Positions 14,687-26,837 of a stretch of DNA of 64,000 nt are shown one piece after another. Below the pieces are notes generated by a model. The model was not told the DNA's origin and did no database searches. It saw only the letters and a program-made list of their open reading frames with translations. The stretch's first letter is position 1. The number at the start of each line of letters is the position of its first letter. A program made the position numbers and the translations under genes. The stretch is taken from the NCBI RefSeq assembly GCF_028372415.1, contig NC_092875.1, positions 57,958,919-58,022,918 on the forward strand, written 5' to 3'. This DNA is from Notamacropus eugenii (Eukaryota > Chordata > Mammalia > Diprotodontia > Macropodidae).

Positions 14687-14902
14687 ATGCTGCCTACCCC
14701 CAAGTGGTTATCTCATCAACTGGACCTGGCAGGTCTGAAGTCTACACTTTCTTCCATTCTGCTCCTGGCCTTTCTGGTCCTTGGCATCTGGATCCTGCTC
14801 AAGGGTCTAATCTGTGTCCAATGATATTATATCAACTATCAGAGGCTTTGATGCTTCCCTTAGCCCCCTCTTAAGAACTGGCTCTTTGGCCACCTGGGGT
14901 TG
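14687..14902 (+). pseudogene. CYP4F-like pseudogene, first coding exon
   Basis: Starts with ATG and encodes a CYP4F-type N-terminus: a hydrophobic anchor at residues about 19-37 (STLSSILLLAFLVLGIWIL), then the typical end of this exon (PPLKNWLFGHLGL). It finishes at a good donor, TTG|GTAAG (14903). Three in-frame stops break it: TGA and TGA after the anchor, then TAG just before PPLKNW. All lie at positions that look like single transitions. Downstream partners are probably exon 3 at 36947 and the exons from 45893. Confidence 0.8.
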
Positions 14903-16440
14903 GTAAGTGGGGAAGGGTTTAGGGGAGTGAGTGGAGACAGAGGATGGTTATACTGAAGGGATTAATGGACTGGGAAAATTTTGGGCTAGAAGGTGAGAAT
15001 GGGAGGGTTAGGGAGATTGAGAGGATAAGGCACTAATGGGATAGGGGACTGAGGATGGGCACCAAGCTACCAAGATAGTCAAATTCATGGAGGTGAAGGA
15101 AGACCTGGTCCCCTAGATTGGATGAAATAGCAGGATATGAGGTTCATGGGTCACTGAGAAAGTTGTTGAAATCTCCAAGATTCCTCAGTGGAGACTGATA
15201 GGATTCTGAGTGGGCCTGCAACACTAAGGGCTTGGAAGGACTGAAGGACCTTGGGGAGTGTTGGACAGAGGAGGAAGGATCAGGGGGCTGAGAAGATGGA
15301 GTGTCAAAAGTGGTGGAGAGCCTGAGAAGCTTGGAATACTAAGGCAGGGATGGACCAAGGTGATGGATGGGCTGAGCTGAGGGTTGCTAAAAAATGGAGA
15401 ATGTGAGGAAAGACTCTCTTAGAAGGTCAGCTTGAGCATTCTGTGTCTCAGACATTACTCTGACTGATAGTAATGGAGTCGCCTATCCTCAGTACTGTCT
15501 CAAGGTACCTGGGGAAGGTGACTGGCTTCTCTATGTGATGTGGAATCATCAAGAAGGTTTAGGGACCAGACTGAATGCCAAGAATATCCTACATAGGAAG
15601 ATCCAAAGAGTCTTTCTAGGTCTGAATCAAGGGCATCAAAGTCTCCTTGGCCAGTCTCTCCCTTCTGATTTAGTTCCTTCTCTTATCTAACCTCCAGACC
15701 CCTTCCCAAGCAAGATCTTTCCTGTCACCAGCTCTAGAACCCCTGTTATAGACAGAGATTGTAGGCAAAGACTGAACCAGTATGATGTAGGTGAGAGAGC
15801 AAAGGAGACCTTGCTCAAGGCCTGATTCTGAAACTTGGTTATGTAACTATGAGGAGATGGGGAATTGGCAGAGTGGACAGAGATCTGGCCTTGGGGCCAT
15901 GATCTAGATAAATTTGCCTTGTTTTGCTTGGCCCCTAGGATGCAGAATGAGCTGCAATAGAAGGAATTTTCAAAGAGATAAACTCAGCTAATAAACATTT
16001 ATAAAATGCCTGCTCTGTGACGTTTGTATTCAAATAACATTTGTGATATATCCTGGCTGTGTGATGCTGGCTGAGTGTCTAAACTTCTTAGAAATCTGGT
16101 CAACTCTCTCAATCTATGTTGGAGAGAAGGTGATGACCTGCATTGGTAAAGAGAATTTCCTCCTCCCGGAATTCCCTCTATAGATGAAATTACAGGTGTA
16201 GTCTACATGCCTCTCCCTAACTGTGAGTAAACCACAACTGTTCTTCATCTGTATAATGACAATAAAAAAGCCTGCCAAAGTTGCCCCTCAGGGACAAGAA
16301 AATCAGGCTGTGCTGCTTACTTTTACTCTAGCCCATGGGCCAAAACTCTCCTTGTTTCAGCTTTTCCACTTCTACCTAAACCCTCTGAGAATGCTAAGCT
16401 CCTTACTTGGTCTTGGTCTGTATATGATGGATCCTAGGTT
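14903..16440 (+). other. Intron of the CYP4F-like pseudogene, mostly unique sequence
   Basis: G-rich unique sequence at 14903-15400. A MIR3-like piece at about 15985-16060 (aataaacatttataaaatgcc). No further exon seen. Confidence 0.45.
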
Positions 16441-17719
16441 GGACCCTGACATTCCTCTATTATTTACTTATTTTTAAATGGTATTTTATTTTTTCCCCGA
16501 TTGCATCTCAAGAAACTTTTTAGCTTTCATTTTTACAAGACGAGTTCCAAATTTCCCTCCCTCCTTCCCTCACTGCCCCCCCTTCCTAAAATGTTAGACA
16601 GTATGATATAGGTTATTATATGCTCTCATCTAAAACTTACTTCTATATTAATCACAGTTGTGAAAGAAGAAACAGAAGAAAAGGAAAAACAAAACCAGGA
16701 AAAAGAATTAAATGAAAAAAACAAACCATGGCTTGATCTGCATTCAGAGTCCATTAGTTCTTGAACTGAATGCAGATAGCATTTTCCCTCTTGAGTCCTT
16801 TGTATTTTCTTGGCTCATTGTGGAGTTGAAAAGAGCTGAGTCATTCATAGCTGATCATCACACAATGTTGCTGATAACTGTATACATTGTTTTCCTGAAT
16901 CTTCTCATTTCACTTTTCATCAGTTCGTACAAATCTTTCCAAGTTTTTCTGAAATCTGCTTGTTCATTTCTTATTGAACGATAGTATTCCATTACATTCA
17001 TATACTACAGCTTGTTCAGCCAATCCTCAATTGATCAACATCCCCTCAATTTCCAATATGCCACAATAAAAAGGGCAACTATAAATATATTGCACAGGTA
17101 GGTCATTTCCCCCTTTTTATGATCTCTTTAGGATACAAACCTAGTAGTGGTATTGCTGTATCAAAGAGTATGTGGTTTGGTTGCCCTTTGGGCATAATTC
17201 CAAATTGTTCTCCATAATGGTTGAATCAATTCGTACATTAATATCCTAATTTTCCCACATCCTCTCCAACATTTATCATTTTCTTTTCCTGTCATATTAC
17301 TCACTCTGATAAATGTGAGGTAGTACCTCAGAGTTGTTTTTATTTGCATTTCTCTAATCAAAAGCAATTTAGAGTACTTCTTCATATGCTTATAGATAAC
17401 TTTGGTTTCTTTATATGAAAACTACCTGTTCATATCTTTTGACCATTTATCAACTGGGGAATGGCTGGTATTCTAATAAATTCAGTTCTCTATACATTTG
17501 ACAAATGAAGACTTTACCTGAAACACTTGATGTAGAGATTATTTCCCAACTTTCTGCTTTCCTTCTAAGCTTGGTTGCATTGGTTTTGTCTGTACAAAAG
17601 CCTTTTAATTTAATATAATCAAAATTATCTATTTTGTATTTCATAATCTTCTTTATCTCTTGTTTGGTCATGAATCTGCAACTCACTTAACTTCTCCTTG
17701 AAGAAGTGGGAGGCTACAC

Positions 17720-18134
17720 TGTAGAGAACCTTGAGGGACTTGAAAGAGCCCCTGATCAAGAATTCCCCTCCTCCAAGGGAGAATAATAGCTGACTTGAGA
17801 AGTTAAGTGATATATTGTTCTCAGGTGCACATCCTTGAATTCGGGTGTTGAAGTTCCAGGAATCAGGGCCCCTGCTATACAGGATAACATTCGATAAAGA
17901 AGCCTTGAGGCCTCCCTTTCTACTTATCACATTCTGTTCTGTTCTCATGCCTCAATCACTACCCCTATGGTTTTTTACTATTTAAGCACCCCGAATCCCT
18001 GATTTGTTGCCTCAGTATGTCTAGAATAAGCTTAGCTTGTTCAGACTGCTGTATCCCGCCTGTCTTTTCATCCTCGCTCTGTGAGCCCTGTAACCACTCT
18101 GGACCTGCCTGACTGTGCTGGCCGCAGCTCTACA
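17720..18134 (+). mobile_element. LTR-like block inside the antisense L1
   Basis: 415 bp with inverted ends TGTAGAG...CTCTACA, a TATTTAAG box at 17979-17986 and a CT-rich, promoter-like 3' half. Flanks ACAC and CCAC differ at one base, so the target duplication is only suggestive. L1 sequence on the two sides is not contiguous. Confidence 0.45.
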
Positions 18135-18753
18135 CCACTTGGTGCATATATGTCTAGTATTGATATTGCTTCATTGTCTATGGTACCTTTTAGCAAGATG
18201 TAGTTTCTTTCTTGATCTCTTTTAATTAGGCTTATTTTTGCTTTTGCTTTGCTTGAGGTTAGGATTGCTATCCCTGCTTTTTGTTTTTTATGTTATTTTA
18301 TGTTATCTGAAGCATAATAGATTCTGCTTCAACCCCTTACCTATACTCAGTGACTGTCTCTCTGCTTCAAGTGTGTTTCTTGTAAACAACATATTATAAG
18401 ATTCTGAATTTTGATCCATTCTGCTATCCACCTCCATTTTATGGGAGAGTTCATTCCATTCACTTTTGCAAATTGTGATTACTAACTGTGTATTTCCCTC
18501 CATCTTATTTTTTCCTCCTGTTTGTCCTCTCTCCTTTCACCCTTTCCCTCCTCACCAGTGTTTTTCTTCTGTTCATCACCTTCTCCGATGCCCTCCCTTT
18601 TGTCAGTACTCCACCCTTCCCTTCACTTAATCACCTGGTCTCCTATTTCCCTGTCTGGTTAGATAGATTTCTGTATTCAACTGATTGTGAATATTATTTC
18701 CTTTTTGAACCAATACTGATGAGAGCAAGTCTCAAGCCAGGAGTGGCAGCTGT

Positions 18754-18895
18754 GAGGTCATGTGTGGCCCTTTGGTCCTCAAGTGTTGCCATTTGACCAA
18801 TCCAAACTTCACAGAATTAATCCATTTAATAAAAGCACTTGTTCTGTAAACCTTGGACTCAGTCAAAAGGCCACACTCAAGGACCTGGAAGGTGA
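18754..18895 (+). mobile_element. hAT-like MITE fragment inside the L1
   Basis: Matches the body of the MITE at 58584-58779 (phrases tggccctttggtcctcaagtg and cttggactcagtcaaaaggc), but lacks the intact ggggaacc ends. Confidence 0.55.
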
Positions 18896-20982
18896 TGAAG
18901 GATCCCCAGCCTTGGTTGAAGTCATGCCCATTGCCCACCATCCCATTTTTCCATCCACTGTAATAGGCTTTCTGTACCTCTTCATACGAAACAATTAATC
19001 CCATTCTACCTCTCTCTTCCTTCTTTCTCATCCCTTAGTTATTTTTTGTCATTTATTCCATTTTACCTTACATACATACCCTCTGTCTATGTACATTCCT
19101 TCTAGCTATACTATTAGTAGTACAATTTTTCAGAATTACAAGTATTATCATTTCATGTAGGGATATAAACAGTTCAGTTTCATTGAATCCTTTGTTTTCT
19201 TTTCCCTTTTTCCCTTTGTAGGCTTGGGTCTTGATACTGGAGATCAAATTTTTTGTTCAATTCTGTTCTTCTCCTTATGAAAACTTGCAATCTCACTTTT
19301 AAATGACTATTTTTTGCCCTCGAAGAATCATGTTTAATTTTACTGGTAGGTGATTCTTGGCTGTAACTCCAGTCCCTTTGACTTCTGGAATATCATGCTC
19401 TATGACTGCTGATCCTTTAATGTTGCATCTGTTAAATCCAGTGTAGTCGTGATTGTGGTTCCCTGATATTTGAATTGTTTCTTTCTGGCCACTTGCAGTA
19501 TTTTTTTCTTGACCTGATAGTTGTGTAATTTGGATATATTGTTCCTTGAAGTTTTTATTTTGGTTTTTCTTTTCTGATGTGATCAGTGGATTCTTTCAAT
19601 CCCTATTGAGCTCTTGGATTCCAGGATATCAGGGCAGTTTTCCTTGATAATTTCTTGGAAGATGCTGTCCAGATATTTCTTTTTATTACGACTTTCAGCT
19701 AGCCCAATGATTCTGACATTGTCTTTCTTGGATCTATTTTTCAGGTCCATTGTGTGTCCTATGAGGTGTTTTGTGTTTTTTTTTTCTTCTAATTTTCATT
19801 CTTCTAAATTTGTTGGATTGATTCTTGATGTCTTATAAGTCATTAGTTTTCACTTGTCCATTTCTAATTTTTCAGGAATTATTTTCCTCATTTAGCTTTT
19901 GTACTTTCTTTTCTACTTGGGCAATTCTACTTTTTTTAGCAGTTGTTTTCTTTTATTAAGCTTTGACTCTTTTTTCATAATTCTTTTGCATCACTCATTT
20001 ATTTCCTTAATATGTCTTCTATATTGATTATGATTTTTAATCTCCTTTTGGAGTTCTTCCATGACATCTTTCTGGGCTTGAAACCACTTCTTATTTTCTT
20101 TGGTGTTTTGCCCATAGGTGTTTTGACATTGTTGTCCTCTTCTGAGTTTGAGTCTTGATCTTCCCAGTTATCATCATAACTTTCTATGGTCAGATTCCTT
20201 TTTTGCTCATCTTTTTTTGGCCTTTTTCCTTTCCTTTAAATTTGAGTTTTGCTTCCAAGGTGAAAAGGACACTGCCTTATGCTAGAGGCTGCAGGCCTGG
20301 CTCTTTACCTGGTGCTGCACTGATGTTACCCTGAGAGATGTGGGGGATCCTGGTGTCTGGTGCTGTGCTGAGGGTGTGGGGTGGAGGGTGACTGGCACTT
20401 CTGGAGGCCATAGGAGTCTAGTATCTTACCTCACACTGAACCTAAGTGCTAGTGATGAGGTCTGGTGTGTGCTAAAGTTGTTGGGGTGCTTCTGTATTTC
20501 CCAAGGGCTACATTGAAGCAAGTGGCTATCTGGCCACTGTTGGCTACCTTTTTGCCCAGGGCTATGCTGAAGCACATGGAAGTTCTTAGGACTAGACTTT
20601 GCCAGTTCCCCTTCACATGTTAAGCACACGGGGGGAGGGAGGGTGTCCTGGTGTTGATATTTGACTACTTTACTGCCTGGGGCTCAGGATCTCCTGCTGG
20701 TTTACTGAGGTGGGGCTTGTTCCTGACTTACTGGGACTCTTCCTCTCCTGAACTGCTTTCCCCTTTTGCCCAAGTGAGAAAGATCCTTTTTGGTGATTTT
20801 CCAAGTTTCTTGGGCAAAAAGATTGTTTCATCCTATCTTTTTGCTAATTCTGCTCTTCCAGGATGTGTTTTGTGTGCTATTTAATGGTTGTTTGGAGGTA
20901 AATATGGCAGAGTCATGTGGATTTACTGCTTACTCCACCATCTTGGCTCCTCAAAGTCAAAGAGTTTGACACCCCTCTTTTA

Positions 20983-21330
20983 TTTTATTATTTATTTATT
21001 TTTTAATTATTATTTTTTAATGTTTAACAATCACTGCCATACAATTGAGATTTTATCCCCCCCCACCTACTCCCCACTACCCCCCTCCCTCCCCACGACT
21101 GCATACAATTCTGTATAGATTCTACATATACTTTCCTATTGAGTATATTTTCACTATAGTCATGCTATGTAGTCAGACTAAAATAAATGAAAGAAATTGT
21201 ATAACAAATCAGAACATGATACACAAACACATACACATACACAAACATGATCTGCTACATTTTGTGAATGACTTCCATATTTCTTTCTCTGAGTGTGGAA
21301 GGCATTTTGCCTTGAGAACCACCTTTGGGA
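20983..21330 (-). mobile_element. 5'-truncated LINE insertion with 17-bp target duplication
   Basis: A 348-bp insert that starts with an A/T-rich tail read backwards (20983-21020). It is flanked by identical 17-mers TTGACACCCCTCTTTTA at 20966-20982 and 21331-21347. The duplication and tail show target-primed reverse transcription. The body resembles L1 3' ends seen elsewhere here. Confidence 0.85.
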
Positions 21331-21347
21331 TTGACACCCCTCTTTTA

Positions 21348-24034
21348 AAGGGATACTGTTGCCACTACCATAGAGATTTCCACCATCATCAGTTATGGAC
21401 ACACTACCTGTGGGGAATGATTTGTGTGCTCTCCCAAACCTAATGCTCAGTGTGCTAAGGTCCTTAATCACTGTGACATTCTATGTTCTAAGCTTATAAC
21501 TTCTTTATCCCAAGGTCCTTTAATGTGCTAATGTTCTGTATCTTAAGATCCATCCCAATATTTTCATTCTATTTCTAAGGTTCCTTCCAGTCCTAAAGTT
21601 TGATATCCTAAACACCCTTACGCTTCTGACAAAATGTACTTTAAGATGATTCTCATCTTTGATAATGTTCTAAGGATCCTTCTGACTCTAAATTTCTCTA
21701 ATCTAAGGTCCATTCAAATTCAGACATTCTATGCTTTAAGGATCCTCCTCCTCCAAGTTATATTCTACCATGTTACATTCTGAAAGTCTTAAGAGTCTGC
21801 TCACTCAATCCCAACATGTTTGAGGGACACTTCCAGCTCAAGCACTTTATGTTCCATGATTTTATGGGGCTAATCAATTTGTTGTCCTTCTAAAAGCTAA
21901 TCCATTAGGAAACTGGGAATGGAGAAAGGCAGGGAGCTTCCATCTGCAGCTGAGAGGGAAAGATCCCTGTGTAGCTTTCTTTTCTATGGGAACAGGAAAT
22001 GAAAAAACTGGTAGATTGTACAAGCATGTCCACAGGAGTGCTAGAGAGATGAATGGGAACTGGAAGTCAGGGACTGATGAAGGCAAGTTTATTCATTTTC
22101 TGTTAATGAGATACCTCAATACAGAAAGAAGGTAAGGGAGATAGTGTATTTCTTGAGAGGCAGAAAATATTGTGGTGAGGGTGAGGAGGGAGAGAAACTG
22201 GTTAAGCTTGGGAAGTATGTCTCAATGGTGGCAGCACCAAGATGTTTTGTTTTGAGCCCCATTCCTCTTTGCTATCTATGTCCTATGTGATATGTTTGGA
22301 CTATTAATAGATATTTGAAATAGTTGGGGGTTTTATGGCTTGGTTTTTCCAGCATCTCCATAACACATTTAGGAGTGTGAAGAAGCAAGAGATGAGGATA
22401 TTGTACAGTTTCATATAGGAGGCAGCCAACTATGTGAGTGAATATGTATCTGGGATGGCTATGAAAGAAGAAGTAAAGCAGCTGCTACTGATAGATAATT
22501 AGATCAACCACAACTCTATAGCCTAGTAAGTCAGTTGGCAAGGTGCTTCCTGACTTCACAAAGGATTTTGCTGTAGAGTTTGACAAAGTAGTAAGGAATA
22601 CTGAGCAGTATATTACATCATTCTTTCCCTTCCAACTTGAATTTCTTATTTATTGAAACTATAGTTGATACCTCTCTGGCGGTCAGTGGTCAATTTCCCA
22701 GTACTGTTAAATCTGTGTGATAAGAATCTACCAAAGTGCTTTGCATCTTATCTCTGAAAAAAAATTACCAACAAGGGGAAGTTCTGCTGTGTTGGGGGGA
22801 AGAGGATGTCATTGGGATATAACTACAGTGTTTTTAAGCAATAATGCATTTGCTTTTTAAAAAGTCAATTGCTTAAAATTTATCCTCATCAACTTCAAGT
22901 CATATCTGAAAGCCATAGATGTGATAGGAGGCTGTCTTCCACTATCTCAAGAACTGCCCTGATACTGAAAGTCTTTGGAAGTTCCTCTTTACACCATTGT
23001 TTAACTTGGCCCAACCTAAGAGAAAGAGCTTGATGTGGGCATAAAGATAAATCTTGTGTAGGGTCAAAGAGTCTCCTCCCTTGGATATGAAGTTAAGTTC
23101 CTTAGAGGAACCTAATGTTGCAACTGTCCCAGGTTAGACCAGGTGGCATAGGGCCAGATGCCTCATGTGCTCCAGTAGTCCTTGCTGCCTCAACTTGTAA
23201 CTTAATAGAAATGCTGCCCCACCCCATATTCTGCCCCCTGTAAAGCTCTGTGGCCAAGCCTGTCAATGCTACACCTTCTCAGAAAGGCCTACTTTCCTCC
23301 TTCCCTGAAGGAGATCTTCCTGCTATCAGCCCCTAGAATAACGACATGATTCTGGGCTATCATTTCATTTCCCTAGGCAATGGGGATAGACCATTTATCC
23401 CATTTTTACCAGTACCATCAATTCTATAACTTGATTTCTCTCCACTCAAATCTTTGACAGATGAATACCAGCTGTAGCTTTCCAGGAAACCCATCCCCTT
23501 CTCTCTTAACCTGGAGAGGCTCCCAGGTTTTACTGTCTTTACAACAGAGAAATACACAAGTTGCATGATAACAGATATGGGCAAGGTCAAATACATCTTT
23601 GATGTCTTATGGTCAGAGTTCACAGGATTTCAGAGCTAGACATGTAATTAATGGTTAAGCAGACCTACCCCTCCATGAATTCAATTCCTGTACAAAATCT
23701 CTGTCAGAAGTCTTTGCTTGAAGACTTCCAGTGACTGGGGATTTTACAATCATTTGGGACCAGTCCGTATCATTTTAGACAGTTCTACATTTTTCTATAC
23801 ACTGAGCTGAAATCTGCCCTCCCATACCTTGCACCCAATCCTATTATTCACCCTTTGGAACCAATCAGAATTAGTCTAATCATTCCTTCATATGACAGTC
23901 CTTTCAAGACAGTTATCATGAACACCCAGGTCTTCTCTTTTCAAATCAAACAAATCCTTATAAGGGGTGACTTTCTGTCCCTTTACCATCCTGCTTACCC
24001 TGATGTGCTTGCTATCTCATCTGTCACTGTCACC
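21348..24034 (+). other. Intron of the CYP4F-like pseudogene, no exon seen
   Basis: Mainly unique sequence. 21440-21840 is built of loosely repeated phrases such as ctaaggtcc and gttctaaggatcc (a degenerate low-order repeat). No CYP4F exon 4-8 could be recognised. Confidence 0.4.
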
Positions 24035-24300
24035 ACCTTGGGGCAGCTAGGTTGTTATGTGTTCATCCTTCGTTGCTGAAGAAGACCATTCCATAAGAGA
24101 AATGATGACATGACTTGTACTTGACTTTGTTTTGAGTGAGGGAGGGCTGTGCAAGGTCACCAGCCTCATTTCTCCTCCAGAGCCATCTGAATCCAGTGAC
24201 CTGATATTCCTCAGGATGACTGGAGATGACCCAGGATGCATTGGGAGACCTTGGCCCCTTTAGGCCAAGGTCCATGCAGGTACTCACTTAGGGTGAGCCA
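24035..24300 (+). repeat. Marsupial interspersed repeat left of the provirus
   Basis: Contains gaagaagaccattccat, gagtgagggagggctgtgca and gatgactggagatgaccca, a pattern I associate with a common marsupial SINE-like family. A second partial copy in the same orientation lies right of the provirus at 32640-32768. Confidence 0.55.
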
Positions 24301-24434
24301 ATGCCCATTCATTGAAGAGGTCTCTTTAAGAAGTAGTTAGGGCATGAACCCTTTAATGAAGCAATGAAAAGAAAAACATCAGGCTGGGAGGGACAGCAAC
24401 AGTTACTATTGATGATCACTCTGAAGCTAGGAGG

Positions 24435-24809
24435 TGCCCGGGGTCTACTCCCGGGCCTTCGCCTCTCCACTTACTGATCCCCGGTCTTCGGACGTCTCTG
24501 GCCCCTCTCCCAGTTGGGGGAGGGCAATAAACAGGCAGAGCACCCGAAAGGAGTTGCAGTCAGCAAGCTTTATTGCATTTCTTCCCCTTCTCCTTCTCCT
24601 TCTAAGCCCTTGTGATCATCCCCTTTTATTATCCCCTGTCTCCTCCCCCGTACCTCCCATGGGCGGGCGAGCTCCTCCCAAGTGCCTCCCCGCGGGTGGA
24701 GCCAGCCTGTTACCAGGGCCATCCCAGTACCCTACAAGGGGGCAGGTTCGGACCCTCAGGCGTCTCACAGTCCTCACGGGGGACCCCGGTCCAGAGCTGT
24801 CCCCCAACA
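24435..24809 (-). repeat. 3' LTR of the provirus
   Basis: Same length and ends as the 5' LTR. AATAAA at 24569-24574 and TATA-like motif near 24621-24632. It differs from the 5' LTR at 12 sites scattered along its length. Confidence 0.93.
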
Positions 24810-24823
24810 TTTCCCCCTTTTTG
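24810..24823 (-). promoter_or_regulatory. Polypurine tract
   Basis: Minus-strand AAAAAGGGGGAAA directly before the TG of the 3' LTR, the expected plus-strand DNA primer. It lies between the env stop (24826-24828) and the LTR. Confidence 0.85.
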
Positions 24824-24825
24824 TT

Positions 24826-26837
24826 TTACACGGGTAGGTTGGGCGATTCCCCCCATGGGGACCTGCCCTCGTGGTGTCTCAGAGACAAGACATCGCCTTT
24901 AAGACTCTCCAGTGCCCGTGTCAATAATTGCAGGAGGCACTTCAGGAAGCACGGCAGGACGAGACACATAAGGACAAGAACTGCAACGGAGGAGAGCACC
25001 CCTGGCAGCCAATGCAAGTCCAGGATTCGTTGTAACCAATCGAAGATGGAACGCTCTTCTCGTTCACGCTTTTCCTCAAACGTTCTGGAGAGGTTATTCA
25101 GCTGATCAATGAGCAAGTCCAACTGATGGATGTCATCTGTGGCATTATAAGCCAGCATAGCCCCCTGGAGGGCTTTGCGGACCGCCGGCCATTGATTGGG
25201 GAAGGTTGAGGAATCAATTGGGAGATTAAGCACGCAAAGCAGGCGATATTTGTAGTGGCACTGCAACATCTCGTAGCGTTGGTGTAAAGCCATCTGGTCT
25301 CCTAGCCAAATCACCGTGTCTTGTAAGGCGGTGATTTGACTTTGGAGGAGGTGATCAATATGGTCCTGACGGTGCCACGCTGCTACCTCTGAATTCATGA
25401 AAGATTGGAGGGTGGAAGCTAATAACTGTCCTTCCTCTACTAGTTGTAGGATCTGAAACTCTTCATACAATTCTATAGCCAGATTTACAAACCCCAAAAC
25501 ATCCGCAATCCCATCCCTGCGGCTGCGGGGACGAAGTCCGCCCGTCGATATCTTCATCAATGTATTAAAAATGCGGTCTGCAGGTGCGAGCGCGAAAGCT
25601 TCAGCTTTAACTGGGAGCAATTGATAGGGAGGATTTATGACCAGCATAACTACATAGGAGGAATGGTTTCTCCGAAGAGTGTTAGTAAGAATGGGTTGAG
25701 TACAAGTGACATTATATGTAGGTAGGTTAGCCTGTGGGTCCTTCATACTGTATGGTGAGGTTATTAGAGGGACACAGGAGAAAAGCACTGTTCGGAGGTG
25801 TTTGAACTTCTGCTACCACCTCATAGCAGAGGTAATTGGTGTCTTTTTGATGTCTGTCTGAACAGGAGGAATACTTCCCCTGGAACACGTGTTGCCATGT
25901 TTGGTACAAGTCCGGTTGAGTCCAAATTCCACTAGGTCCAGTGACTACCGCGACTGACAAATTAGTTGTTCCCAAGGCGGGCCCTATTTTCCACAAGTCA
26001 CCATGTATCCTCCCATAGGGAATCACCACGGGAGTAGGGGCAGGCCTTCTCCCATAAGAGGTCGTATTATCTGCATCCCAAAACCAAAGTGTTGTGCCAT
26101 TTGGCAATGGCGGACCTGGAGCCGCCATGCCTGTAGAACAGACCACGAAGGGGTCAAACGTCAATGGATGACCCTTCGGGCAAGGAGGAGGCACAACGGG
26201 AGGGCTCCATTCTCTGGTCATGTTGGCAGCAGCATACGGGATAGCCAACAAGGTGACATTGACCGAGGTGCTATGATTAAGCAGTTCTGGATTGGACTCT
26301 GGCGGTTCAGTGAGTTCACGGGGAGTCAGGGGCACGCAGAAGCGGCCCCACGGAGCAGAGGAGTCATTCGCTCCGCACCCTCTGTACATACAGACAGACC
26401 GGAGGAGTCACAGACACCAACGACAGTGGTTTGGAGGGACTTCTCTCTATCGGCAGGTAGCTGTAATCTGCTTTTGGGGTCCCAGTCAGGATGGAGGCAT
26501 TGCCATACATAAGAAGAGGGATAGGATGGTTTCCCCATCCGACCACTCTTAGGGCGGGGAGTCCCTGTGCTAATGCCCAGTAGGTGTCGCCCCTTTGATC
26601 TGCGGCTCGCTGCTGTGCGGGGGTGGCGTTGTACCATTTGGACTGGACAGCCTCGGACCCAGGTAGGAACTGTTGAAGGGCTATCAGAAGTGTGAGCATG
26701 GTTACCTCACGCTGTTTGCACACCCGCTTCGGGCGGTGCCTTCCTGGCCGCCCTCGTCTCCTCCTTGCTTTCGGCTTCTCGCAGCTCGACTGCCCATCGT
26801 GTGGGGATCCAGATCTCAGTCCCTGGGTCGGCTTCAT
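24826..26837 (-). pseudogene. env: env, SU and TM subunits with two frameshifts
   Basis: First ATG at 26837-26835, inside the end of pol. A basic leader of about 45 residues with ARRRRGRPGRHRPKR precedes the hydrophobic signal MLTLLIALQQFLPGSEA (about 26655-26700). SU carries several N-glycosylation sequons. Frameshifts lie at about 26365-26395 and 25727-25788. The furin site RSRR is at 25516-25527. TM then shows a fusion-peptide-like segment, a CX7C loop (about 25231-25262), a membrane span (WLPGVLSSVAVLVLMCLVLP, about 24930-25000), a short cytoplasmic tail, and TAA at 24826-24828. From the second frameshift onward the SU end and TM are uninterrupted (25788-24826). The CX7C loop fits non-covalent betaretroviral Env. 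Receptor unknown. Env cannot be made whole from this copy. Confidence 0.87.

Larger units (their letters stand above)
16460..20955 (-). mobile_element. L1 (antisense) with 3' end, ORF1 and 5' UTR, most of ORF2 missing
   Basis: Left to right on + it runs 3' UTR and ORF2 C-terminus (16460-17700), then an LTR-like block (17720-18134), then ORF2 endonuclease and inter-ORF (18140-19250), then ORF1 relics (19260-20250; the ORF at 19614-19838 is antisense ORF1). It ends with the 5' UTR at CCACCATCTTGGCTCC (about 20940-20955). The reverse-transcriptase part of ORF2 is absent at the LTR junction. The coding parts are full of stops. Confidence 0.75.

Noticed and set aside
24520-24532. AATAAA on the + strand inside the LTRs (also near 32125)
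   Set aside because: The provirus is on the minus strand, and the LTR has its own correctly placed AATAAA there (24569-24574, 32168-32173).
24434-25105. 223-codon + strand ORF
   Set aside because: It lies antisense to the 3' LTR, polypurine tract and env TM region; no domain of its own.
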